Shown here: positions 8,600 to 17,521 of the stretch, piece by piece
How positions within the stretch are numbered: position 1 is the first letter of the stretch
Layout: every line of letters begins with the position of its first letter
DNA from: Burkholderiaceae bacterium
Lineage (GTDB): Bacteria > Pseudomonadota > Gammaproteobacteria > Burkholderiales > Burkholderiaceae_D
Length of the DNA: 38,230 bases
Reading direction: 5' to 3'
Assembly (NCBI GenBank): GCA_018262475.1
Contig: JAGSYW010000006.1
Span: 1 to 38,230, forward strand
Made by a program: the position numbers and the translations under genes
Notes under the pieces: model-generated
Told to the model about the DNA's origin: nothing
Seen by the model: the letters and a program-made list of their open reading frames with translations, nothing else
Databases searched by the model: none

Positions 8600-9541
8600 A
8601 TGAAAGTTTTTCGCGGTATTCCTGCCGCCGATGCGCGCCATCCATGCGCGTTGGCGATCGGCAATTTTGATGGCGTACATTGCGGCCACCGCCAGTTGCT
8701 GGCACGGGTGCGCGCAGCTGCGACGCAACGCGGGATTGACGCCGCCGTGATGACTTTTCAGCCGCATCCGCGCGAATACTTTGCCCGCCTGTGCGGTGAT
8801 TTGTCGAAAGTGCCGCCGACGATTGCCAACCTGCGCGACAAGCTGCTCGGTTTTGCCGAAGCCGGCATGGAGCGGGTGATCGTCGAACATTTTTCGGCGC
8901 ATTTCGCTGCCTTGCCACACCAGCAGTTCATTGAGCATGTGCTGGTGCAGGGATTGCAGGTCAAATGGTTGATTGTGGGTGAGGATTTTTGTTATGGCGC
9001 GAACCGTGCCGGCAATGTCGAGCATCTGCGACAGGCTGGAAGACGCCACGGGTTCGAGGTCGAGGTGTTGCCTGATGTCGATGTTAACGGCTTGCGGATC
9101 TCATCTTCCGCCATACGTGAAGCATTGCTTGATAGCGATTTCGGGCGCGCGGCAGAATTGCTCGGCCGGCCATACGCGATTTCCGGGCGTGTGATTCACG
9201 GCAAGAAACTGGGGCGCGATCTGGGTTTTCCGACGCTCAATTTGCGCATGGAGCAGCAAATGCCGGCACTTACCGGCATTTTCGTCACGCGCGTGCATGG
9301 GCTGGCGGCTGCGCCGCTGCCGTCGGTATCGTGCATCGGCACGCGCCCGACCGTCGATGACAGCGGCCGCCGCTTGCTGGAAACGCATGTTCTCAATTAT
9401 CAGGGGGACTGTTACGGTAGGCTGGTGAAGGTCGAATTCCTGCAAAAGCTGCGCGACAACCGCAAGTTCGGCAGTCTGGCCGAGCTGACGGCGGCCATTG
9501 CCGGCGATGTCGAGCAGGCGCGCGGCTATTTCCGTCGCTGA
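8600..9541 (+). CDS. ribF: Bifunctional riboflavin kinase/FAD synthetase
   Basis: MKVFRGIP...CALAIGNFDGVHCGHRQLL and VIHGKKLGRDLGFPTLNL are RibF hallmarks. Start revised to 8600. Confidence 0.95.
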   Translation: MKVFRGIPAADARHPCALAIGNFDGVHCGHRQLLARVRAAATQRGIDAAVMTFQPHPREYFARLCGDLSKVPPTIANLRDKLLGFAEAGMERVIVEHFSAHFAALPHQQFIEHVLVQGLQVKWLIVGEDFCYGANRAGNVEHLRQAGRRHGFEVEVLPDVDVNGLRISSSAIREALLDSDFGRAAELLGRPYAISGRVIHGKKLGRDLGFPTLNLRMEQQMPALTGIFVTRVHGLAAAPLPSVSCIGTRPTVDDSGRRLLETHVLNYQGDCYGRLVKVEFLQKLRDNRKFGSLAELTAAIAGDVEQARGYFRR

Positions 9542-9640
9542 AAAAACGCCAAGCCAGCAAAACGCCAAAAAACCGTTTCTGCCCAGTTCTCGCGGTAAAA
9601 TGACAGGTTTTAGTGCAGCACAGCTTTTCCACAGAAAATT

Positions 9641-12538
9641 ATGTCCAAAAAGCAAGATAAAGGCCAATCCGCCAAGCCGAACAAGGATTATCCGGTCAAT
9701 ATGCTGGATACGCCATTTCCGATGCGTGGTGATCTCGCCAAGCGCGAGCCGCAATGGGTTAAACAATGGCAGGAAAAGAAAATTTACGAGCGCGTACGCA
9801 AGGCGGCCAAAGGACGGCCGCAGTTCACGCTGCACGATGGCCCGCCGTATGCGAACGGCGACATTCACATCGGTCATGCCGTGAACAAAATTCTGAAGGA
9901 CATCGTCATCAAGAGCCGGACGATGGCCGGCTACGATGCGCATTATGTGCCGGGCTGGGATTGCCACGGCATGCCGATTGAAATCCAGATTGAAAAGCTG
10001 CACGGCAAGAACCTGCCGGTGGCCGAAGTGCAGGCCAAGGCACGAGCCTACGCAACCGAGCAGATCGAACGTCAGAAGAAGGATTTTGTCCGCCTGGGTG
10101 TATTGGGTGAATGGGATAACCCCTACCTGACGATGAACTTCCAGAACGAGGCCAACGAATTGCGCGCGTTGGGCAAATTGCTGGAAAAAGGTTATGTGTA
10201 TCGCGGGTTGAAGCCGGTCAACTGGTGTTTCGATTGCGGTTCGGCGCTGGCCGAGGCGGAAGTCGAATATCAGGACAAGCGCGACCCGGAAATCGACGTT
10301 GGTTTCGCCTTTGCCGAGCCGGAAAAGGTAGCGGCGGCGTTCGGGTTGGCGAAACTCCCGACCGACGAAGGCAAAATTGTTATCTGGACCACCACGCCGT
10401 GGACGATTCCGTCGAACCAGGCACTGAACGTGCATCCGGAATTCGACTATGCGTTGATTGAAACCGAAAAGGGATTGCTGATTCTGGCGGAAGAGCGCGC
10501 GATGCGCGCCGCTGCTGGCGACGCGCACAACTGCTATCTGCAAAAGGCCTATGGCTTGGGCACATGGAACAAGCTGGCGACCTGCAAGGGCGAGGCGCTG
10601 GCCGGCATCAAGTTCAAGCACCCGTTCTATGACGTGCACGAAGGCTACCGCCGTTTCTCGCCGGTGTATCCGGAAGAATACGTGACGCTCGATACCGGTA
10701 CTGGCGTGGTGCACTCCGCGCCGGCCTATGGCGTGGACGACTTCATATCGTGCAAGAAAAATGGCATGAAGGATGGTGACATCCTGAACCCGGTGATGGG
10801 CGATGGCCGCTATGCCTCATGGCTGCCGCTGTTTGCCGGCATGACCATCTGGGACGCATCGAAACCGATTTGCGACAAATTGCGTGAAGCCGGTGCGCTG
10901 CTGAATTTCGGCATGTCGTCGCACAGCTACATGCACTGCTGGCGGCACAAGACGCCGATTGTCTATCGCGCCACGTCGCAATGGTTCGCCGGCATGGATG
11001 TGAAGCCGAAAGACGGTGGCGCAACGCTGCGCGAGGCTGCACTGCAAGGCGTTGAAGACACGGCTTTTTTCCCTGCCTGGGGCAAGGTGCGGCTGCAGAA
11101 CATGATTGCCAACCGGCCGGACTGGACGCTGTCGCGCCAGCGGCAGTGGGGCGTGCCGATGGCGTTTTTCTTGCACAAGGAAACCGGCCAGTTGCATCCG
11201 CGCACGCCGGAATTGCTGGAGCAGATCGCACAGCGGATTGAGCAGCAGGGCATCGAAGCCTGGCAGGCGCTTGACCCGAAAGAATTGCTGGGTGACGAAG
11301 CCGCGATGTATGAGAAGAACCGCGACACGCTCGACGTCTGGTTCGATTCCGGCATCACGCACCTGACGGTGATGCGCGGTTCTCACGACCAGCAGCACGC
11401 GTTCCCGGCCGACCTGTACCTGGAAGGTTCGGATCAGCATCGCGGCTGGTTCCATTCGTCGCTGCTGACCGCCTCAATGATCGACGGTCGCGCGCCGTAC
11501 AAGGCGCTGTTGACGCACGGTTTCGTGGTCGATGGAGAAGGTAAGAAAATGTCGAAATCGGCCGGCAACGTGATCGCGCCGCAGCAGGTGTTCGACAAGC
11601 TGGGGGCCGACATTCTGCGCCTGTGGGTCGCTTCGACCGATTATTCCGGCGAGCTGAATATTTCGAACGAAATCCTGACGCGCGTGACCGATGCCTACCG
11701 CCGCATCCGCAACACGCTGCGTTTCCTGCTGGCGAACGTGTCCGATTTCGACCCGGCCAAGGATGCGCTGCCGATCGAGCAGTTGCTGGAGCTGGATCGG
11801 CACGCGATCGCCAACATGGGGGCGCTGCAAGCGGAGTTGCTCAAGCATTACGAAGCGTACGAATTTCACCCGGTCGTGGCCAAATTGCAGACCTACTGCT
11901 CGGAAGACCTCGGCAGTTTCCATCTCGATATCCTGAAGGATCGCCTGTATACCTCGGCTGCGGCATCGAAGGCGCGCCGTTCGGCGCAAACCGCGCTGTG
12001 GCACATCACGCAGGCGCTGTTGCGGCTGATGGCGCCGATTTTGTCATTCACGATCGAAGAGGCGTGGTCGGTGTTCGCATCGAAGGCGGAATATGCCGCT
12101 GCCGACGAAACGATTTTCACCCAGCTGTTCTATCCGCTGCCGGAAATTGCCGATGGCGCGGCGCTGCTGGAAAAATATGCGGCGTTACGCGAAGTGCGGG
12201 CACAGATCACGAAGCAGATGGAAGAAGTGCGGATTGAGGGCAAGATCGGTTCGTCGCTGCAGGCTGAAGTCGAAATCAAGGCCTGCGGCGCGAAGTATGA
12301 TGCGCTGGCCAGCTTGGGCGACGATTTGAAGTTCGTATTCATCACTTCGGCGGCCAAACTGGAGAAAGTGGCGAGCGAGGCGGATGAGGCGATCAGTGTC
12401 GTGCCGTCGCAGTTCGAGAAATGTGACCGCTGCTGGCATTATCGCGACGACGTCGGTTCCGATCCGGCGCATCCGCACCTCTGCGGCCGTTGCGCCAGCA
12501 ACCTGTTCGGCGCGGGCGAGTCGCGCAAGTTTGCCTGA
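9641..12538 (+). CDS. ileS: Isoleucyl-tRNA synthetase
   Basis: [22 protein letters not shown] and [13 protein letters not shown] class I signatures; C-terminal zinc-binding CDRCWHYR...CGRC. Confidence 0.97.
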   Translation: MSKKQDKGQSAKPNKDYPVNMLDTPFPMRGDLAKREPQWVKQWQEKKIYERVRKAAKGRPQFTLHDGPPYANGDIHIGHAVNKILKDIVIKSRTMAGYDAHYVPGWDCHGMPIEIQIEKLHGKNLPVAEVQAKARAYATEQIERQKKDFVRLGVLGEWDNPYLTMNFQNEANELRALGKLLEKGYVYRGLKPVNWCFDCGSALAEAEVEYQDKRDPEIDVGFAFAEPEKVAAAFGLAKLPTDEGKIVIWTTTPWTIPSNQALNVHPEFDYALIETEKGLLILAEERAMRAAAGDAHNCYLQKAYGLGTWNKLATCKGEALAGIKFKHPFYDVHEGYRRFSPVYPEEYVTLDTGTGVVHSAPAYGVDDFISCKKNGMKDGDILNPVMGDGRYASWLPLFAGMTIWDASKPICDKLREAGALLNFGMSSHSYMHCWRHKTPIVYRATSQWFAGMDVKPKDGGATLREAALQGVEDTAFFPAWGKVRLQNMIANRPDWTLSRQRQWGVPMAFFLHKETGQLHPRTPELLEQIAQRIEQQGIEAWQALDPKELLGDEAAMYEKNRDTLDVWFDSGITHLTVMRGSHDQQHAFPADLYLEGSDQHRGWFHSSLLTASMIDGRAPYKALLTHGFVVDGEGKKMSKSAGNVIAPQQVFDKLGADILRLWVASTDYSGELNISNEILTRVTDAYRRIRNTLRFLLANVSDFDPAKDALPIEQLLELDRHAIANMGALQAELLKHYEAYEFHPVVAKLQTYCSEDLGSFHLDILKDRLYTSAAASKARRSAQTALWHITQALLRLMAPILSFTIEEAWSVFASKAEYAAADETIFTQLFYPLPEIADGAALLEKYAALREVRAQITKQMEEVRIEGKIGSSLQAEVEIKACGAKYDALASLGDDLKFVFITSAAKLEKVASEADEAISVVPSQFEKCDRCWHYRDDVGSDPAHPHLCGRCASNLFGAGESRKFA

Positions 12539-12550
12539 CCGAGTGCGCGC

Positions 12551-13051
12551 ATGGCGACCAAAAAACATTTGCCGGTAGCTGGCGGTGCAAGCCTGATCCC
12601 GTGGCTGGGGATTGCAACGATCATCATCTTGCTGGATCAGCTGACCAAGATCACCATCACCAAGCTGTTTGCCTATGGCGAATCGTTGCGGGTGATGCCG
12701 GGTTTCAATCTGGTGCTGGTGTATAACAAGGGCGCGGCGTTCAGCTTTTTGGCCGCAGAGTCAGGCTGGCAACGGTATTTTTTCACCGCGATTGGCATTG
12801 CCGCCGTCGGCTTTATTTTGTATCTGCTGAAAAAACACGCCGGACAAAAGCTGTTTTGCTGGGCGCTGGCGCTGGTGCTCGGCGGCGCGGTTGGCAACCT
12901 GATCGATCGTGTGCTGTATGGTCACGTGATTGATTTTCTCGATTTCCATGTTGGCGGCTGGCATTGGCCGGCATTCAACGTGGCCGATAGCGCCATCTGC
13001 ATTGGCGCGCTGATGTTCATACTGGACGAATTGCGCCGCGTCGGAAAATAA
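12551..13051 (+). CDS. lspA: Lipoprotein signal peptidase
   Basis: [27 protein letters not shown] and [11 protein letters not shown] signatures. Confidence 0.96.
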   Translation: MATKKHLPVAGGASLIPWLGIATIIILLDQLTKITITKLFAYGESLRVMPGFNLVLVYNKGAAFSFLAAESGWQRYFFTAIGIAAVGFILYLLKKHAGQKLFCWALALVLGGAVGNLIDRVLYGHVIDFLDFHVGGWHWPAFNVADSAICIGALMFILDELRRVGK

Positions 13052-13080
13052 TGCGGGCTGGAGTGGATGGGGGAACCGGA

Positions 13081-14271
13081 ATGGAACTTGCAGGCAAGAA
13101 AATCGTTCTCGGGCTGACGGGCGGCATTGCCTGCTACAAGAGCGCCGAATTCTGTCGCACGCTGATCAAGGCGGGTGCATCGGTCAATGTGGTGATGACG
13201 CCGAACGCGACCCAGTTCATCACGCCGGTGACGATGCAGGCGCTGTCCGGCAATCCGGTGTATGTAGAGCAATGGGACGGCCGCGTAACCAACAACATGG
13301 CGCACATCGCGGTCACGCGTAGCGCCGATGCGTTCGTGGTGGTGCCATGTACCGCGAATTTCGCCGCTAAACTGGCGCATGGCATCGCCGACGATCTGCT
13401 GTCGTCGCTGTGTTTGGCGCGGCCGGCGCATGTGCCGTTCATGATTGCGCCGGCGATGAATGTCGAGATGTGGCAAAAGCCGGCCACGCAACGGAACATC
13501 GCGCAATTGCGCGCCGATGGCATAGGCATCCTTGGTCCTGCAGCAGGCGAACAGGCATGCGGCGATGTGGGCATGGGGCGGATGCTGGAGCCGGATGAAC
13601 TGCTGCAGGAAGTGGTGGCGGCATTGCAGCCGAAAGTGTTGGCGGGCAAGCGCGTGTTGCTTACTGCCGGGCCGACGTTCGAGCCGATTGATCCGGTGCG
13701 CGGCATCACCAACCTGTCATCGGGCAAGATGGGCTATGCGGTCGCGCGAGCCGCGCGCGAAGCCGGGGCCGAGGTGCTGCTGGTGTCTGGCCCGACCGCG
13801 CTGACGACGCCGTATGGCGTGAAGCGCATCGATGTGCAAACGGCGCAGCAGATGTTTGACGTGGTGATGGCGCAGGTTGGCGGGCAGGACGTGTTCATCG
13901 CGGTGGCGGCGGTGGCCGACTGGCGCGTGGCGAATGCGAGCGGACAGAAACTGAAGAAGGATGGCAGCGGCGATGTGCCGCAACTGCAGTTCGAGCAGAA
14001 TCCGGACATCCTCGCATCGGTCGCGGCGCTGGTGTCGCGACCGTATTGCGTCGGTTTCGCGGCCGAATCGGAAAATCTGCTCGATTATGGCGAGCAGAAG
14101 CGGCAGAAGAAACGGATTCCCTTGTTGGTCGGTAACATCGGCCACGAAACTTTTGGCCGCGACGACAACGCATTGGTGCTGTTCGACCAGAACGGCCATG
14201 TCGAACTGCCGCGCGGCGACAAGCAGGCGCTGGCGCGGCAATTGATCGCGAACATCGCGCAGCGGCTGTAA
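13081..14271 (+). CDS. coaBC: Bifunctional phosphopantothenoylcysteine decarboxylase/phosphopantothenate-cysteine ligase
   Basis: KKIVLGLTGGIACYKSAEFCR; MIAPAMNVEMW; TAGPTFEPIDPVRGITNLSSGKMGYA. Start revised to ATG 13081. Confidence 0.95.
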   Translation: MELAGKKIVLGLTGGIACYKSAEFCRTLIKAGASVNVVMTPNATQFITPVTMQALSGNPVYVEQWDGRVTNNMAHIAVTRSADAFVVVPCTANFAAKLAHGIADDLLSSLCLARPAHVPFMIAPAMNVEMWQKPATQRNIAQLRADGIGILGPAAGEQACGDVGMGRMLEPDELLQEVVAALQPKVLAGKRVLLTAGPTFEPIDPVRGITNLSSGKMGYAVARAAREAGAEVLLVSGPTALTTPYGVKRIDVQTAQQMFDVVMAQVGGQDVFIAVAAVADWRVANASGQKLKKDGSGDVPQLQFEQNPDILASVAALVSRPYCVGFAAESENLLDYGEQKRQKKRIPLLVGNIGHETFGRDDNALVLFDQNGHVELPRGDKQALARQLIANIAQRL

Positions 14272-14280
14272 GGAGAAGGA

Positions 14281-14730
14281 ATGAAAACCATCGATGTCAG
14301 GATTCTCGATCAGCGGATGAAGGAGCAGTTGCCGGCGTATGCGACGCCGGGCAGCGCCGGGCTGGACTTGCGCGCCTGTCTTGACGCGCCGCTGGAAATT
14401 GCGCCCGGAGAAACGCAACTGGTGCCGACCGGAATCGCGATCCATATTGCCGACCCCGGTTATGCGGCGCTGATCCTGCCGCGCAGCGGACTGGGGCACA
14501 AGCATGGCATCGTGCTCGGCAACTTGGTCGGGCTGATCGATTCAGATTATCAGGGGCAGCTGATGGTGTCGACTTGGAACCGCGGTCAGACGCCGTTCAC
14601 TCTGAACCCGATGGAGCGCCTGGCGCAACTGGTGATCGTGCCGGTGGCGCAGGTTGGATTCAATCTTGTCGAAGAATTCGGCAGCAGCGAACGCGGCGCC
14701 GACGGTTTTGGCAGTACCGGAAAGATGTGA
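14281..14730 (+). CDS. dut: dUTP diphosphatase
   Basis: [54 protein letters not shown]. Confidence 0.97.
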   Translation: MKTIDVRILDQRMKEQLPAYATPGSAGLDLRACLDAPLEIAPGETQLVPTGIAIHIADPGYAALILPRSGLGHKHGIVLGNLVGLIDSDYQGQLMVSTWNRGQTPFTLNPMERLAQLVIVPVAQVGFNLVEEFGSSERGADGFGSTGKM

Positions 14731-14732
14731 TT

Positions 14733-16163
14733 ATGACAGGACAAGCGATTTTCAAACGCTGGCGCCGGCTGGCCTTGTTACTACCCACGTTGCTGCTGGC
14801 AGCCTGTGCGGCACTGGAGCCGCAGCAGACCGGAGCGTCAGCCGAGGCGAAGAATGAAGCGGGCGTTGCGGTGGCAAACAATGCCGTGCCGGCAGCGACG
14901 ACTGCGCCAACAGTATCGACCGCCAGCGGCAATGTCACGCATGACAAGTTGCGCGCTATTGCGACGATGCAGGAACGCCTTGATCATGTTGCTGGCCCAT
15001 TGCTGCTGAAGAACGCAATCATCTGCAAGAAACAGGCGCGCAATCTGCTCGGTTTTACCGCCAAGAACCGTTATTCGTATTCCGAAGCGATGGCCGATTC
15101 GGCTCGCGATGCGCTTGGCTTGGGGGAACCGCTGCAGGTGATGTCGGTGATGGCGGGCAGCGGGGCGGAACGCGTTGGTCTGCGCAAGGGTGACAACCTG
15201 ATCGCGGTGGCAAACAAGCCGATGCCGCAAGGCAGGAACGCCGAATACGATGCGCCAGCAGTGCTGGCGCCGTTCGTCGTCGGTCAGAACAGCGTCAAGC
15301 TGACCGTGCAGCGCGACGGCAAAAACCAGACCCTGAGCGTGCCGCTGACGCCTGCTTGCGCTTTCCGCATCGAGCTGGGCAATACCGACAGCGTGGACAT
15401 GTACGCCGACGGCCGCCGCGTGCTGGTGACGCGCGGCATGATGAATTTCGTGCGTTCGGATGAAGAGCTGGCTTACGTGATTGCCAAGGGGATGGTGCAT
15501 AACCTGCTCGGCCATCCGCAAAAAATGCAGACAGTGAAGACAACGGCCGACATCATCAATAATCTGATGCAGGTGCAGCCGGATGCCGGCAAGGTGACCG
15601 CTCTCAAGCCGGTGCCGCAGGCGATGGATACTCTGGCTGACCGGTTGTCGATGGTGGTGGTGGCGCGTGCTGGCCTGCGTGTCGATGGCGCGCCTGCGTT
15701 CTGGCAGCGGCTGGCCGCCCAGCATCCGGCCAGCGAAGCGCCGGACAGTTTTACTGCCCGCCATCCGGCGATGGCGCAGCGCATTGCTGCGATGGAAAAG
15801 GCGATCAGCCAGATCAATTCGGTGCGCGTCAGCAGGAAGCTGGTGAAGAAAGTGCAGGCGAAACCAGCCGCGCAGTCGGATGAGCAGGCCGAAGAAGCGG
15901 CATCGGATTCATCGGACGGGCAGGCAACAGAAACTGCTGCGGAGTCGGGGGCTGAGCACGCGGCTGTTGTGGCTGGCGTGGCGCATGGCGCAGTGGCAGA
16001 GCAGGCCACGGCACGCAAAGGCAAGCGAGCCAAATCGTCCAGCCGCAAGGCCGATAAAAAATCGGTGAAGAAAGCTGCCGGCAAGAAGGCCGTAAGCAAG
16101 AAATCAAAGAAAGTGGACAAGGGCGGCAAGCCAGCGAAAAAAGGCCGGAAGTCGAAAAAATAA
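14733..16163 (+). CDS. M48-like (apparently active-site-degenerate) lipoprotein with PDZ-like region and Lys-rich C-terminal tail
   Basis: Lipobox LLLAACAAL. PDZ-like MSVMAGSGAERVGLRKGDNLIAV. Peptidase-like segment EELAYVIAKGMVHNLLGHPQ. C-terminal tail ARKGKRAKSSSRKADKKSVKKAAGKKAVSKKSKKVDKGGKPAKKGRKSKK. Start revised to 14733. Confidence 0.75.
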   Translation: MTGQAIFKRWRRLALLLPTLLLAACAALEPQQTGASAEAKNEAGVAVANNAVPAATTAPTVSTASGNVTHDKLRAIATMQERLDHVAGPLLLKNAIICKKQARNLLGFTAKNRYSYSEAMADSARDALGLGEPLQVMSVMAGSGAERVGLRKGDNLIAVANKPMPQGRNAEYDAPAVLAPFVVGQNSVKLTVQRDGKNQTLSVPLTPACAFRIELGNTDSVDMYADGRRVLVTRGMMNFVRSDEELAYVIAKGMVHNLLGHPQKMQTVKTTADIINNLMQVQPDAGKVTALKPVPQAMDTLADRLSMVVVARAGLRVDGAPAFWQRLAAQHPASEAPDSFTARHPAMAQRIAAMEKAISQINSVRVSRKLVKKVQAKPAAQSDEQAEEAASDSSDGQATETAAESGAEHAAVVAGVAHGAVAEQATARKGKRAKSSSRKADKKSVKKAAGKKAVSKKSKKVDKGGKPAKKGRKSKK

Positions 16164-16238
16164 TTTGCAGGCCGCATGTCCGGCGGAGTATGTGTTGATA
16201 TTGCATGTTCCAGCCGTATATCCGCTGGCGGTTGTTTT

Positions 16239-16257
16239 ATACACCGGGTAGTATTTT
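16239..16257. repeat. Dispersed dyad ATAC-N7-AGTATTTT, copy D
   Basis: atacaccgggtagtatttt. Confidence 0.45.
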
Positions 16258-16280
16258 AGGGACTGCGCGGAGGCAAATAG

Positions 16281-16604
16281 TTGAGCGACAACCTGTTCTC
16301 GCCTGTTTCGCCGTCAGCCGGCGAGGTCTATACCGAACTGCTGGCACGTCCCGGTGTCCGGATTGAACGCATCGTGTCAACCGGCCAGTCCAGCCCACCG
16401 GGATTCTGGTACGACCAGCAGGAAGCGGAATGGGTGCTGGTGCTGGCGGGCGAGGCGTTGTTGCGCTTTGAGGATGAGCCTGAGCCGCGCCGCCTGGGGG
16501 CTGGTGATTTTGTCGACATCGCGCCGCGCCGACGTCATCGGGTCGAGTGGACCGAGCCAGCACAGCCGACCATCTGGCTGGCGGTGTTTTATTCTGCAGC
16601 CTGA
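16281..16604 (+). CDS. Cupin-domain protein
   Basis: Small beta-barrel protein with PPGFWYDQQEAEWVLVLAGEALLRFEDE...AGDFVDIAPRRRHRVEWT; TTG start. Confidence 0.8.
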   Translation: MSDNLFSPVSPSAGEVYTELLARPGVRIERIVSTGQSSPPGFWYDQQEAEWVLVLAGEALLRFEDEPEPRRLGAGDFVDIAPRRRHRVEWTEPAQPTIWLAVFYSAA

Positions 16605-17521
16605 TCGTCGTCCGATCCGCAAATCCGGTTCTTGCCCTGTTCCTTGGCGCGGTACAGCATCTTATCTGCCAGTTTCAGCAACATTTCGGTGCTGCCGCCA
16701 TCGCCGGGAGCCAAGCTCGCGAAGCCGACACTGATAGTGACATGACTGGCCGTGCGCGACAGCGGGTGCGGCAGTGCGAGCGACTCGACTGTTTCACGGA
16801 GTCGCGCGGCGACTTCGCGTGCGCCGCTGGCATCGGTATCCGGCAGCAGGGCGACGAATTCCTCGCCGCCATAACGAGCAACCAGATCGCCGGCGCGGTT
16901 GACTGCATGCGCCAGCGCTTCGGCCACTTTCGTTAGGCAGAGATCGCCGCCGGCATGGCCGAAATGGTCGTTGTATTCCTTGAAGTGGTCTATGTCGAGA
17001 ATGAGCAATGACAGCGGTTCGCCATCGCGCCGCGCGCGCAGCCATTCTTCCGCCAGCGTTTGGTTGAAGCGCCGCCGGTTGGGAATGCCGGTCAGGCCGT
17101 CGAGCATTGCCAGTGATTCGAGTAGGTCGGTTTTCTGTTTCAGTGCGATGTGGTTGCGCACGCGTGCGGTCACGATTGGCAGATGGAACGGCTTGACGAT
17201 GTAATCGACCGCTCCAAGTTTTAGCCCGAATTCCTCGTCAGCCGCATCGGCGCGCGCGGTGACGAAAATCACCGGGATGTTGCGCGTTTCAGTCTCGGAT
17301 TTCAGTCGTCGGCAGATTTCGTAGCCATCCATTTCCGGCATCATTACGTCGAGCAGGAGCAGGTCGGGCGGACCGACGTGCGCGATCAGATCGAGCGCTT
17401 CCTTGCCGCTGGTGGCGACGCGGATGCGGTAATCGCGCCGCAGCGATTCGGCCAGCACGCGAATGTTTGCTGGCGTATCGTCGACGATCATCACCGAGGG
17501 CTTGCTGGGCTTTCTGTTCAT
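16589..17521 (-). CDS. Response regulator with REC and GGDEF (diguanylate cyclase) domains
   Basis: MIVDDTPANIRVL...LLLLDVMMPEMDGYEICRR...KPF receiver; GGEEF active site with RAGD five residues upstream (RxxD I-site). Confidence 0.93.
   Translation of the reverse strand: MNRKPSKPSVMIVDDTPANIRVLAESLRRDYRIRVATSGKEALDLIAHVGPPDLLLLDVMMPEMDGYEICRRLKSETETRNIPVIFVTARADAADEEFGLKLGAVDYIVKPFHLPIVTARVRNHIALKQKTDLLESLAMLDGLTGIPNRRRFNQTLAEEWLRARRDGEPLSLLILDIDHFKEYNDHFGHAGGDLCLTKVAEALAHAVNRAGDLVARYGGEEFVALLPDTDASGAREVAARLRETVESLALPHPLSRTASHVTISVGFASLAPGDGGSTEMLLKLADKMLYRAKEQGKNRICGSDDDQAAE

Noticed and set aside
9101-10714. 537-aa minus-strand ORF antisense to ribF/ileS
   Set aside because: Mirror of GC-rich codon bias in two well-supported genes; no recognisable domain; low-complexity Arg/Gln/His-rich translation.
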